A DNA stretch of 64,000 nucleotides. Origin: Sesamum alatum (Eukaryota; Streptophyta; Magnoliopsida; Lamiales; Pedaliaceae). A model generated the notes under the pieces. The model was not told where the DNA came from, made no database searches, and saw nothing but the letters and a program-made list of their open reading frames with translations. Shown piece after piece: positions 30,131-42,837 of this stretch. The position numbers and the translations under genes were made by a program. Location: NCBI GenBank assembly GCA_034509735.1, contig JACGWO010000003.1, forward strand, positions 36,788,466 through 36,852,465, read 5' to 3'. Positions within the stretch are counted from its first letter, which is position 1, and every line of letters begins with the position of its first letter.

Positions 30131-32577
30131 CTTCGACGTTATTGGCAGAAAGCAACTTTTTTATGGTGAACAATCAAGAATCGGGAATTTCGTCTGGTTA
30201 GCTTGAAAAACCATCCATTGACTTCTGTAGTTATCAAGAAAGAGTGAATTTTTCAAGACCCGAATTCCAGTGAACAGAACTTCGCCAGGACAAGAACTTT
30301 GGGAAAAGAGAATGATATATATTTATATATATTAATGAGAGATGAAGAGTTGGGTCAGCGTTCAGCTGCGGAAGAAGGTGAATAGGGAGTATTTGGAGGG
30401 AAGTTGAAGTGGGAGAGTGAGAGTTAATGGACGATACCATCATTCTGAATGATGATTCCTCTCCAAGACCAGACAAATTTTATTTCTTTTCCAGAATTTT
30501 AGGATACAGGAAATTTTGAATGCCCTTGAAAATAGTTGGATTCAATCCATTTTTATAATTAGAAGGTTGCCTAATCTCGTACTTGTATGTATATAATAAA
30601 ATAAAATTAATTGATGGTATTATAAACATAATAAAAGAATTGGTGTGGTGAAATTAAAATGAGGTGAAATCACTTCCTAAAACAAAAATGTAATTATAAT
30701 TTATTTTTAAAATTATCTAATCAGAGGTATAATTGTTATTTAAATTTGGTGCGACAGTTTCACTGAACTATTGTTTGTGGGTATAGATGTTCTTTTTTTT
30801 TATATTAGTATATATAAATAAAAAAAAATATAAAAGAGGGATTGCTTTTTAGGAATTTTCTCGTTTTATCTCGTCTCATAATTTAAGAATATATATTTTA
30901 TTTGTAAGAAAATTTTGAAAATATATTTCAAACACATTTTATTATTTAAAATTAAAAAAAAATGTTACATCAATTATAATCAATATATATTTGTTTTACC
31001 TAATAACTTTATGTGCATCACATCAATCATCATAGATATATTTTTATCTTACATTGGATGAAGTTACAAACAATCCATCCCTAATTGTTTTGGTTATATG
31101 TGTAGTAATAAATATATTTATAGTGTGATTTGGGATTAATTGTGATATAATATTCATTGTGATATCGTATCATCATCAATCTGAATTTTTAAATATCAAT
31201 CGTTTCTAATAATTATTAAAAAGAAAATTTACATTTAAATGCTCGCTCTGCAGTAAATTGTAAAAAAATAAATAATGGAAAAATAGTAATTAAATATAAG
31301 GCATTTATTTGTTTCTTTTTTCTTGTAATTAAAGAAATATAACGAGCGAGCAACTCAATAATTCTCTAATTTGTGATTGTAGATTTAGCCTATTACTATA
31401 AAATATTCATATTCATTTCAAATCACCTTTGATTACTAGAAGTAGAAGATGGTTTCCTCCTTTCATCCAAATTCTTAATCTTTTATTTAACCTATATCTC
31501 ATAATATACGGATACTTCAAAAAATTATTATATGTAGTATTAGATTGTGTCGGATACAGACATTATTCGAAAATAATTTTGTGTGTTTTAAAAATATAAA
31601 AGAAAAAAAAAATACACGGTGTCCAACATGCCGACTAATTTAGGATTTTTTCTTATAATTTTATAAAAATTTGAGCTGAGATAGAATAAGAAAGAAAAAG
31701 AATTCACTTCTCTATTAAACTCTTTTTTTTTTTTTTCTTCTTCTTCTTCCTCCCCAACTCTCTCTCTCTCTATCTCTCTTTTTTCTATTCTTTCCCTCTC
31801 TCTAGATTATGTGGGACGCGGAATTCTTTGGATTTGGTTTCATTTTTAGATGAAAATACAATTAATGAGAATTTAATTGGAACGGGGTATATGTCTAGTG
31901 TTGATTAAAAAAAAAAAAAAAAAAAGCATTTGTGGGACAATAAGAAGAACTCCGCCGCACAAGAAGTATTTAAAAACAAATTGATTATATGTATTTATGA
32001 AACTACGTATTTTGATCAAGAACTTAGATACAAACATACTTATTTTATATTTTTATATAGAATAATTTAATTTTATGAGAAAATTTATAATATATGTAAT
32101 TAAAAATATATTATATACAGTCATATCAATAACGTGTGGTATCACAAATTTTTTAAATTTCTTGTATCGTTATATCCGTGCGTGTCGGGTCTGTATCCGT
32201 TCATCACAATGCGCCCACCCTTTCTATTCTTAAACCACATCAACAACACAAACCAAAAAGCAACTCTTTCCTCAACTGTCAAACTCACCAAATATTTTCT
32301 CAAAATGTTCCCAACAGCTGTAGTGTGATTGTTCAATGTATATATAAATAACTTTAACTTTTATAAATATTCTGAAAAAAGTTTATTTGTTTATTAGTTT
32401 TATAATTAGTTATAGAGTTTTCTAAAGTATGCCGATAATTCATTGTGTCTAGAATGTGTCAAAATATTTTTTTATTTAATTTATGGAAACATCAAATAGT
32501 GTCTTTAACAACGTATTAGTTACATGTTGTGTTTGGTGTGAATGATTTTTGAAATATTGGTATCTTATACGTTCTGA
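30131..32577. other. CRTISO upstream region and AT-rich spacer
   Basis: The first 300 bp serve as CRTISO leader and promoter. Beyond about 30500 the DNA is AT-rich with a pyrimidine tract (31715-31805, mostly T and CT repeats) and an A run (31907-31925). No gene is supported. Confidence 0.4.
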
Positions 32578-32586
32578 TAATATTTA

Positions 32587-34108
32587 GGGATAATTACATT
32601 TACATCCCTTACTTATTGTCAATTTATACAAACTATCCCTGCTTTTTGAAAAATTACAGAAACCACCCATATCAGCTATTAAAATCCAAAAATACCCCTA
32701 TTGACTTGGGCAAACTTTAATATAAATTTTGAAGGACAAAAATGTCCTTTAGGGTGTTTCTGTAATTACTAAAAGGTAGAGGGGTGTTAACATAATGTTT
32801 ATGACGTTGAGTAATATGACCCTTTTTTTATTATTATTTATATTAAATTTAAATTATTTTATTAACTTTTTTTAATTGAATCTATATAAAATTACAGTTT
32901 TTAATAATTGAAATATTAAACTATTCAAGTAATATATATTTATAAAATTAGTTACTAGATTATAAGTTTGAATTAAAAAATTATCATACTTGAATAAATT
33001 ATTTGAAATTGTTAAAATTGAAAAAACATTTAACCTCTATTTTTATTTCTAACTAAATTTTATTACAATTAATATATTAAATTCAAAATAATTTATGAAT
33101 TTTATATAAATCATATCAGAATTAGTAAAATAAATAATTTGTTTATTAAAAAAATATTTTAAATTATTATTTTTTTTAAATTATCCCTCACCCCCGCCAC
33201 CCCCTGTGCCCGACCCCTCTTCCGTTTTCACCCGCCTTCGTTGTCGTCCTCCTCCACCTTCATCCACTATCTAAATATGTATGTATAAAAATGTAGATAT
33301 ATCATATATGTATAAATATATATTTTATATATATGTATAAACATATATATACATATATGTATACTTTATTAATTATAGTAAAATTTAAATACAAATAAGC
33401 ATAGTGGATAAATAATCTTTTAATTTTAAGAATTTAAAATAATTTATAAAAGTGTGATAATTATAATTTAAATATATAGCCTAGTAACTAACTTTCTGTA
33501 ATATATTAATTGAATAATTTAATATTTCAATTATTAAAAGGTGTAATTTATGTAAAGATTCAATAAAAAAAAGTTATAAAATGATTTAAACTTAAATTTA
33601 AGTCTGATATAATTTATTAATTTTAGTTATAAATAAAAATAGAGGATAAATATTTTTTTAATTCTAAGAATCTAAAATAATTTATACAAGTGTAATAATT
33701 ATAATTTAAATGTATAGCCTAGTAGCTAACTTTATAAATATATATTAATTGAATAATTTAATATTTCAATTATTAAAAATTATAATTTTTTATAGAGATT
33801 CAACTAAAAAAATTTAATAAAATAATTTAAATTTAAATTTAAATTTGATATAAATAATAAAAAAATATATGGGGTCATATTACTCATCCTCATAAATATT
33901 ACATTAACACCCCCTCTATCTTTTGGTAATTACAGAAACACCCCAAAGGGTATTTTTGTCCTTCAAAATTTATATTAAAGTTTGATCAAATCAATAGGGG
34001 TATTTTGGGTTTTAAATGCTGCCAGGGGTGATTTTTGTAATTTTTCAAAAGGTAGAGATAATTTATGTAAATGAACAATAGGTGAGGAGTTGTAAATGTA
34101 ATTATCCC
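32587..34108. mobile_element. Long-TIR MULE-like element with duplicated inner arm
   Basis: It starts GGGATAATTACATTTACATC and ends with the inverse; TAATATTTA flanks it exactly at 32578-32586 and 34109-34117. The inverted arms pair over about 500 bp, including the AT-rich inner part. In the right arm the inner part occurs twice in tandem (about 33409-33640 and 33641-33850), recognisable by TATAGCCTAGTA at both places. A short C-rich core lies at 33181-33270. No transposase frame. Confidence 0.88.
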
Positions 34109-34117
34109 TAATATTTA

Positions 34118-34499
34118 ATAGAGCACATCAAAGTATGCCAAATGTAATCATAGATGTTTGATAAATCTTCATAAACTATTAATTTTTCTTATGATATTTT
34201 TCTAAATGTTGTGTGAATATTTTATTTCAACCAACTCAAATTTGAAAAGTTCTCCATAAATTAGCACTTATTTGTAAAAAAAAAAAAATAGTACGATTAT
34301 ATTCTTGAAATATCACATAAACATACCAAAAAAAAGTAAAAAAGAATTCTTAGTTATTTGGTCAATATATTTCCTCCATTGACGTGAATGTTGTATTAAC
34401 GAGTAATCTGTAAATATCTTATATACATATATATATATATATTTTGGGTAAAGGTAAATTGCATAAAAATGATAAAGATAATGGTACATGTACAACAAG
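34118..34499. other. AT-rich spacer
   Basis: AT-rich sequence with an A run (34277) and an AT run (34426-34441). No gene seen. Confidence 0.35.
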
Positions 34500-34905
34500 A
34501 CCCTACCTAGTCAAAACAACGTGTACACAAAGAATCAAGGGTATCTGTGAAGAAGTATCCCATCCAGATGCCACGAGTCATTTCACAGGTGAATTCTGTT
34601 ATCAGTCTTAACCCGGTATCGTACACCAACAAGGACTTGTGGGCGTAGTTTCAATTGCTTCCGCAAGCACCGTAACCTCGTGCCCCCATTCGTCGTCCAA
34701 ACAGTTTAGTGGTTCAGTCTATAGTGCATGATCCACGCCACCAAATGGGCCTTCGTTACCGTGCACAATCTGCCAAAGAAGTCGCCCCATTAGAGCTTGG
34801 TTTAGTGGTTGTATCCCTCGAATTCTCAAGCCCCCTTCAATAGTAGGCAGGCAGACAACATAGCAAGCAATCTTGGGGTAACCTTTGCCCTATCGTATAA
34901 ACAAT
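34500..34905 (-). pseudogene. LINE retrotransposon fragment (end of reverse transcriptase region)
   Basis: Read on the minus strand, the frames contain CLPTIEGGLRIRGIQ, LNQALMGRLLWQIV and, after a frame change, WTTNGG...LRPQVLVGVRYRV. These are typical of the region after the reverse transcriptase palm in plant LINEs (PK/GGLG.R...N.ALL.K..W.I and the WR..L.LR....KY.VG lines). Stops and frameshifts show it is dead. Only about 400 bp remain and no poly(A) end or 5' part was found. Confidence 0.65.
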
Positions 34906-36630
34906 TTAGAATTTAAAAGGTATTATTCTGACTTGTGATGATGATTAGAGTCAAAATCACCCGTATATTTTCTGTACACAAAATGAAAAGATAGTCATTT
35001 ACCAAAAGAATTTCATTCAAGAGCTAAAAACTGATGAACACATAGCTATCATCAACAAGAATCACTACAACAACAATTATAATAGAACACTCGTAAACTA
35101 AGGAACACTTTAACTAGTACTAGTCTACCAAAATTGAATTCTTCCCATAACCTTGGATCCGAATTTTCAGTTTCATGTATTTGTGCCCCGCAAAAAGTAG
35201 AAAATTATCGAACAGCCCCACAAATGGAAAGTTCCTATCATCCAATTAACTGCACTCTGCCACCACCTCTCATTCATCCTTTTCTTCACCTTACTTCCTC
35301 GCTCATCGACATCGTTCCACCACCGCCGTTCTCTCTCAGGTTTTTGTATCTCCGGTTGTATGTTTATTTTCACTATATTTATATTTGGAAAACGTGTGCG
35401 CATGTGGGATCGAATCTTTAGGTGGCGGGAGCATGATTTTATGCCTTTCTCTGGAATAAAGTGGGATTTCATTAGTGGGTTTGCTCAGTGAATCGGGGAT
35501 TTTATGTGCTTCTGATGAGTGGGTTTGTTTGTTTTGTATTTGTGCATTTTGTTTTACATTGATCACTCTCGGTGCTGACTGCTAAATTTTGAAGCTTGCT
35601 CTCGCCGAAGATTGATTTCCCAGTAAAGTAACTTTTTCTTTTCATTTTGGTAGTTTCTTTTCGGTTTTAGCTTTAAATTGTTTGATTAATGATGAACATT
35701 GATCAATTTTTTCCATTTTAAATTGTTTACTGGACATCATATCTGCGTTTCCCCGACGCATGATCGAGATGATTGCCAGATTATAAGTCTTGAATTCGGG
35801 AGCTGGAATAGACAATTTCCTAATCAATAGGAGTTTAATAATCTCAACTATTTGGTCATCAACCTGAATCATCCGAAGTTTAAAGTGATCTTCAGTTCTA
35901 TCACCCCCATACCAAATTAGGAGCAAGGGAGTGAGAGTAAGAAATAAAGTCTGTGTAGTTTGCATTGGTTACTCTGATGATTCTCCTTATTATACATCAT
36001 AGTCATGGTGAGTGGATGATTACAGAAGCCTTTTCACAATTTTGTTGATTGTAAGTTACTGTAGATCATAGTGTAAAGCCATGTAAATTTACATAGAAGT
36101 CGCATTGTTGTTGTTTGGTCAAAGATAGATCAGTGTGATAGACTAAGCGGTGCATGTGGATGGTAGAATTTCAAATTATCATCATCTAGTTCTAGTATTA
36201 GTTGCTTTTTTCCAGTCAGATCTTCTATTGTAGCTCGGGTATTGAGGAGGGTGCCGTAATTTTCTCTTATACTATTCATTTTTATTTTAAATCTTGGAGT
36301 TCTGACTAGCTTATGCACAAATTTTAGGTTATATAGTTATGCTGCATACTTAAACTGCTTGTATAATATGTCTACTCTAGTTTAGAGCTGCACTCTACAT
36401 GACATACTTGTAGTTTGATTCCTATGATCGGAAAGGAAATGGTATGCTCAGGATCATAGGTCTACTTAATCTCACATGTCTTGCTGAACTTCACAAGTTG
36501 ATAAAACTTCATCAAGATGATCTTTTAGTTCAATTAATGAACAGTTGTGTGTTGTGTTATCTAGCAATTTTAACCATCCAGCTGCGTTGGTTCTTTTTGT
36601 TTGTAGAGAGAAGCTAGCCTTCTCAAAACT
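34906..36630 (+). promoter_or_regulatory. Promoter, leader and 5'-UTR intron of the SPP gene
   Basis: A pyrimidine-rich leader at about 35240-35340 (CCACCACCGCCGTTCTCTCTC) is followed by an intron-like stretch with acceptor ttgtttgtag ending at 36606, 24 bases before the ATG. The frames on both strands in between (35134-36318) have no recognisable domain and fit intron sequence. Confidence 0.4.
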
Positions 36631-39600
36631 ATGGATCGTCTTGCTGGTAATGCACGCCTCATGATTGTCTCAGATCTTGATCATACAATGGTGAGTTATG
36701 ATTATATTTTTTGTTTAGTCTTGGTAGGAATGTACTAATGAGAGACAGTATGCTGCAGGTTGATCATCATGATCCTGAGAATCTGTCTCTGCTTAGATTC
36801 AATGCTTTATGGGAATCCAATTACCGTAATAATTCCTTACTGGTGTTCTCAACTGGGAGGTCACCCACACTGTACAAGGAGTTAAGGAAAGAGAAGCCCA
36901 TGCTAACCCCTGATATCACAATAATGTCTGTGGGAACTGAAATCACTTACGGTAACTCTATGATACCAGATGAGGGTTGGGTTGAATTTTTAAACAAGAA
37001 GTGGGACAGGAACATAGTATCTGAAGAGACAAGCAAGTTTCCTGAACTCACTCTTCAGGTATGGTTATAGAAACAGCATATGTCTTGATTTTACTGTGGT
37101 TAGACCTTCCACTCCTATTCCATGCACTAAATTTAGCCCGTTCCAGATGGTGCTTTTGCATGCATCACAATAGAAACTTGCTTTCATGAGAATACCTGTT
37201 CTATGACAAAGCTTTTGGGGTCATGCAGTCGGAGACAGAACAACGACCACATAAGGTAAGTTTCTATGTCCAGAAAGACAAGGCCCAAGACATCATGAAA
37301 GCTCTTTCTACAAGCTTGGAAAAACGCGGGGTATGATGGATCTAGTTATATTTTCATAGGGGGATGAATGTGTGCTTTTTCAGCCCTTATTTTTTGGTCT
37401 CATGACCAAAAACTTTTCAATTTTGATGTTTCAGTTGGATGTCAAAATAATTTACAGTGGAGGAATGGACTTGGACATATTGCCACAAGGAGCTGGCAAA
37501 GGACAAGCACTTGCTTATTTGCTGACAAAATTCAAAGCCGCTGGTAAATTACCTAATAACACCCTTGTTTGTGGTGACTCTGGAAATGATGCTGAACTAT
37601 TTAGCATTCCAGATGTACATGGTGTCATGGTTAGTTTTTCACAATTCTTTCAACAATTTTGTTTCATCGTGTGATAGAGTTCAATCCTGTATTGATGGGT
37701 AGTTTCCTTATGTCTGCTAACTGTTACAGGTCAGCAATGCACAGGAAGAGTTATTGCAGTGGTATGCTGCAAATGCAAAAAACAATCCTAAAATAATTCA
37801 TGCGACAGAGAGATGTGCAGCTGGTATAATACAAGCCATTGGTCACTTTAACCTTGGTCCAAGTACATCTCCAAGAGATGTTATGGACTTATCTAACACT
37901 AAGATGGAGAAATTTGATCCAGCTTATGAAGTAGTGAAATTTTACTTGTTCTACGAAAGGTGGAGACGTGCCGAAGTTGAACATTCTGAGCGTTATTTGG
38001 CTAATCTAAAATCAGTTTGTGTATGTTGGATTAACTTTTCAATTGCAGCCCCTCTTTTTATGAGCATACTCATGCATACTTTGGCATTTCTGTTATCTTG
38101 GTCTTTTGGTTTTGTTGAAGTCTAGAACAGAATAGTAAGTGCACCAGTATTTTACAGTGTGTGAGGGTTGAGGTGTTTGATTCAGGTATATCAGCAGGAG
38201 ATGTTTTTCTTTACATGTAGTTTTGGTGCTGAGCTATTAATATACCTGTCAGTGAAGCAAAGATATTAAAATGACAAATTTGTTTAAAGCATGAAATGTT
38301 TCATGTTACCTCGACGCCTGAGAGAGATCCTGCAGTGTATCAGATCAGCCATAAGTAGTAAATTACTTTGCTAGTTGCAATGCAAAACAATTACTTCTAA
38401 TTGAATTTCCAAACTATGTCTCAAGTGCATACATGCAAGTTTTTGCTTTTAGTACATGGTAAGTTTATCTCTACTCAAACTGCATTCTGGTGAGAGTTCT
38501 GGCTTGAAGAACGAGACCAACTGCTATTCTTTTGTTGCTGGATTAGGCACAGAACTTATGCTTCTATCAGTGTGTTACCTATTCATTATTACCACTGGCA
38601 TTCAGTTTTGCTATTCCGAGGATGCAGTGCTTTTAACTAATATGAAATCACGTTCACTAGTTGTTTTCTCATTGGACTACTTTGAGTCACGAATGCTTAC
38701 ATCCTGCTTCGTTCTGTTTGACTAGTTGCTACGACGAGCTCTTGATCTTATTTCTTCAAAATCCCTGGTGAAGCACGGATAGTATTCATTCATTCTTTAT
38801 TTTGTTTATGCAGTGTCCATCTGGCACTTATGTACATCCATCTGGAATTGAGAAATTACTTTGTGATTGCGTCAACTCACTGAAAACGTGTTATGGGGAC
38901 AAACAAGGGAAACAATTTCGGGTTTGGGTGGATCAGGTTTTGCCTGCACAGGTTGGTTCTGCCTCATGGCTGGTGATGTTCAAGAAATGGGAGCAATCTG
39001 GTGAGCCTCTATCTTCTTTTAGGATGATTAAATGTCTGTGTATCCCAAAAATCATTTCCCCCTTGCCCTTTATCCTATGCACCTGTTTCTATACTCCAGT
39101 TTCATATGATACCACCTGCTTTTGTCTTATAAAGTTTGATTTAGACCAGATTTGGTGTAGCTTCATTATAATGCGTATAGTATGATTAGCTCAGCACAAG
39201 TATGAGTTGCATTCATAGCGGATGATAGGAAAGCACAGATCCTCCACCAGATCCCAACGTACACTATAAGTTCGAACTCTTTTTATACTTCAAATAGGAT
39301 TGTGGTTCTGGACACCAGCGATACTTCACCTTTTGTTCCCAAAAATGCCGCCATAGGCCGTCTCAGAACTGTGCCACCTCTAAGCAGCCAAATTATGAAA
39401 AATGAATACAACAGCAGTTTACTACAGGACCTAATTATCAGTATAATTGGTAAATGGTACTGTCAAGGATAAGAAATTGCTGTGGCCCACAAGAAAGATC
39501 CTAGATGGAGTGGGAAGCACAGCCTTATGTACACCTCTAAGATATTATCAGGACCTTGGCCAAGAACTGGGAAACTGAAATATTACATGGGAATCTTTCA

Positions 39601-40050
39601 CTCAGATGGTAGCCATAAATTGTCGGCATGCTAATTTAGAAGATAGCATGTACAACTAATACGCTGGCATTAGTTAATTCTTGAATGACCTTCTTAGAAA
39701 CTATGGTTTCCCTGGATCTTGAAGCAACCTTATAAGATTCAATATTGAAACGAAATGTCCACTTCTTTTTCCTAATTATAATCTTTCATCCCTTGGCTGA
39801 ACGACGTGGGTGTCTTCTTGCAGGCGAGGTGCGGCAATGTTGTCTGACCACTGTTCTATTAAGCTCAGAGGTAAACCTCCTTAGCTGTTCTGCCTAGTTT
39901 CTTCCTCTTGATGCATGTCAATGTTTGTGATAGCCTTTTTCAATTTTTTCCCAGGATGTAAGTGTTACACAAGGGCTGACTTGGGTTCATGTACACCAGA
40001 CATGGTTGGATGGAGCAGGTCCAAATAGTCAGACAACTTGGTTGTTTTAG
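36631..40050 (+). CDS. SPP: Sucrose-phosphate phosphatase (8 exons, 425 aa)
   Basis: Hydrolyses sucrose-6-phosphate to sucrose in the cytosol, the last step of sucrose synthesis after sucrose-phosphate synthase. Exons: 36631-36690, 36759-37058, 37229-37330, 37435-37629, 37730-38020, 38814-39000, 39824-39870, 39955-40050. The joined frame is 426 codons with stop, the usual length for plant SPP. The N-terminal HAD-type phosphatase domain (to about 250) has the nucleophile motif SDLDHT (D15, D17), FSTGRS, the [10 protein letters not shown] cap part, and [10 protein letters not shown] as the Mg2+ motif. The C-terminal SPP domain (about 255-425) has YVHPSG, a WVDQVLPA block and WVHVHQTWL. Exon 5 is taken to end at TGT before gtatgt (38020), which gives KSVCCPSG, like KSLSSPLG in relatives. 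No damage is seen. Confidence 0.96.
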
Positions 40051-40939
40051 GCTGTCCTCATGTATTGTATCAGAATAAATTCTGCAACATCATGGCTTTG
40101 GCTTTGCTATTGTTATTTGCTCATGTTTCTGCATAATTCATATGTACCATCAAACCACATGAAGATGGGCTCTCAGCTGCTTGTACTTTATTTTCTAAAT
40201 AAAATATAAAAATTGCACAGATATGTCCATGCCTTACTTCACACCCTTCTCCTGTACATTTCCCCCCCATTTTTTTGACATGTTGTAAAATTTGAATTGA
40301 TAGGAGTTTTTGGTTGGAAATTATGATTGATGTCTACTCTATGGTTATGGTTGTTGAAGATCAGTTCAAATGTTTTTATTGTAAAATATGATATACATCA
40401 TATTTTATTTAATTTTGCACATTATATATAAACTTATATTGTTCAGATATTTATTCTTTTATGTAAGTAGTGTGTATAGATTAAATAAAGTGCAAAATAC
40501 AATATTATTTTAGGTCAAATCTCATAATCAGTCCTTTAATTAATACATTCCTTTTTCATTTTAGTCCGTCATCTTTCAAATGCATCATGATAGTCACTCC
40601 CCCTGTTACAATCTGTATATTATAAAGGCCCATCTCAAGCCAAAATATTAAAAAATATGATACTGAATTATTTTCAACACAAATAATTAAATGATATGTT
40701 ATTTCAAAATTAATAAGATAACATACTAAGTAATTAAAATAATTTACTATTCATGTTAAACATAAACATGGTAAAATATTTTTCACTATGAAATTCTTTA
40801 ATAAAATTGTTTAAAAATGCAGTCCGAAGCAAAAATAATAAAATAAAATAAAAAATCCTACAATCAAATTATACGAACGATCAAAGTTGTTCATAATGTT
40901 GTAAATAGTCATTTCCCTTAAGAACTTCCTCCCAGAAGG
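40051..40939. other. 3' flank of SPP and AT-rich spacer
   Basis: SPP 3' UTR to about 40210, then AT-rich DNA. No gene seen. Confidence 0.4.
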
Positions 40940-41330
40940 CACTACAAGAAAATAGAGACGGATTTTTCCGTCTCTAAAACTAAAATTGCAGTGGTTGAAT
41001 TATTTGAATATAAAATCACAACATAAAATCCGTCGCTTTAAAGCTGTCGCAAATAAGAACTAAGTTTTAGAAAACTCCGTTTCTATTTTCATGGATAATC
41101 TGTCCTTATTCCGTCCACAAAAGGGAAAATACTTTTGTCTCTAAATTCATCTGTAGTTCGTCATTAACATTCGAGTTTGTATTTGTTACTTTTATCTCTA
41201 ATTCCATAATCATAGGGCCACTAAGCATGATATGAAAAAGCACAATGGATTGCTTGTCCAAGAAAATAAGAAAATAGCAATACAAAGAAGAATCCATTTC
41301 CAAAATTAATATATGGAGAAAATGCATCAT
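40940..41330 (+). mobile_element. CACTA (En/Spm) transposon end, single terminus
   Basis: CACTACAAGAAAA at 40940 is the classical plant CACTA terminus. It is followed by GAGACGGATTTTTCCGTCTC, the short inverted subterminal repeats typical of these elements, and further CCGTC words to about 41130. I could not find the opposite end (TTTTCTTGTAGTG), so the right border is arbitrary and the element is probably truncated. No transposase is seen. Confidence 0.6.
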
Positions 41331-42088
41331 TGAGTTTTGAGACAAATGTGCAGGGAGAGCTGATACAACTACCTAGAAATAAACCAACCATTTAAAGAAA
41401 GGAACAAGAAAAGAGTAAAATGAATTTAGACTTTAGATTTGGAATACACGTTAAACTGATAATTGAACCCACTATAACTTGCTACCAAGTTAATATGAGT
41501 ATTCACTTTTAGAATATACAAACCCCCTCAAGTTTGCGAATAACAATTTTGAAAATTTCTCTCAAGAACAGTCAGGAAATATATGAATATAGAAAAAAAA
41601 AAAATATGAATATAGAATTCAGAGGATGAAATCTGCCTTTTGGCAATTAGTATTTATAAACATTTCCAACTTTTTTCCAAATCATTGCAATGTTTAAATT
41701 GTAGATTAAACCATTGCGATGTTTTATGCAAAAAGCATTTGGTTTGCACAAACTTCTAAATCAGCTCGTATTCCTATATATTTTCCTCCATTGCAGCTTA
41801 TTAATTGTTGTTTTAATATTTGCAGGAAACTTTTTAATATCTTTATGAAAGGTTAGAAAATTTGAAAAAATTTCCACTTAATTTCATTTTTCTTAAAATT
41901 TTAATAAAAAATAAAACTGTTGAACTAGTCCCGGATTCCATAAATAGCATGTGGTCAAACAATTAAGCACAAAATGAATAGAACAATTCTTGTTTAATAA
42001 AGAAAAGATTTTATTAATATAATGAAAAAAAGAAATTGAAATGTTATAAGAAATTAATAGGGATCTCCCTCAATTAATTTTGAAGGAA

Positions 42089-42658
42089 TCATGAATCCTC
42101 AGGGTCCATGTATTCGACAATCTTGGCAAGACAGTCACCGCCGACTTCTCTTGCCCACTCTCCGAAGGTCTGGAACTCCATGGAGCTGTCGTCGCAGGCG
42201 TTGATGTTATTAATGAACATGTGTGTCTCCGCCCTCGCCTGAACGAAGTCTCCGTCGGAGACGCTCTTCATCCCGTTATTCAACGCCTCGACGGCGCCCT
42301 TGTACACCTCCTCGCAGTGGAGAAGGGACTTCTTGGTGTAATCGTCGGTCCAGGTATCATTCAACCGCTTGGCCAGTGTGGTCGACGAGAACTCCTCCAC
42401 CTGTTTGATGGCGGCTTCCATGTGCTCCTTAAGGTAGTGGGTCATGTCCTTGGCCGCCCGCTCTTTCGGCGAGTCAAAGGTGCTGTCCTGCAGGAACCTC
42501 AAATGCTCCTTGAATTCCGAAAAGTAGGAGGATAGTTCGTCTAAGGTGGAGGGGGAGGCCGGGGCCGGAGCCGGGTCGCTGGCGGAAGCGGAGGCGGCGG
42601 AGAGGACGACGGACAGAGAGATAAGCAATGCGGCGAGGCGGGTGTTGAACAAAGCCAT
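42089..42658 (-). CDS. Secreted PMEI / invertase-inhibitor-like protein, copy 1 (189 aa)
   Basis: Intronless. Residues 1-24 form a signal peptide (hydrophobic LAALLISLSVVL, then ASA), followed by an Ala/Pro linker. The middle and C-terminal part resembles the four-helix bundle of plant invertase and pectin methylesterase inhibitors. LLHCEEVYKGAVEAL...GDFVQARAE...NNINACDD corresponds to the family's 'dCle.Y..Av..L...' and 'tC.d.f' lines, with Cys115 and Cys155 placed to form the usual second disulfide. The N-terminal cysteine pair of the family is missing, and there is an extra Cys176 in a C-terminal tail ending MDPEDS. N100-D-T is a glycosylation site. It would act in the cell wall or vacuole; whether it still inhibits an enzyme is unknown. 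The protein is identical to the copy at 50689-51258. Confidence 0.75.
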   Translation of the reverse strand: MALFNTRLAALLISLSVVLSAASASASDPAPAPASPSTLDELSSYFSEFKEHLRFLQDSTFDSPKERAAKDMTHYLKEHMEAAIKQVEEFSSTTLAKRLNDTWTDDYTKKSLLHCEEVYKGAVEALNNGMKSVSDGDFVQARAETHMFINNINACDDSSMEFQTFGEWAREVGGDCLAKIVEYMDPEDS

Positions 42659-42793
42659 GATCGTTTCTTCTTCCCTTTAACCAATTATTATGGGACTTCG
42701 AAAATTGAAAAGGAAATGGGAATGGAAATGGTTTTTGGTTAAAGAGGAAGAACAACAAATGAGGGGATGGAAAATCATAGGGGATTGCGGGGG

Positions 42794-42837
42794 TATTTAT
42801 ACTGATCTCTTGCATGGGGGTTTGGTGGCCATGCATG
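42794..42837 (-). promoter_or_regulatory. TATA box and RY motif of PMEI-like copy 1
   Basis: On the minus strand, the RY (Sph) word CATGCATG (42837-42830) stands 29 bases upstream of TATAAATA (42801-42794). The TATA box starts 143 bases before the ATG. CATGCATG is the known target of seed B3 factors such as ABI3 and FUS3. The same arrangement recurs in the other two copies. Confidence 0.65.

Noticed and set aside
38456..38725. 89-aa frame between SPP exons
   Set aside because: It lies in SPP intron 5 and has no resemblance to SPP or other families.
42221..42535. Frames antisense and off-frame to the PMEI-like genes (also 50812-51126, 47721-48026, 42474-42836)
   Set aside because: They overlap a protein with signal peptide and family motifs, and owe their length to its GC-rich codons.
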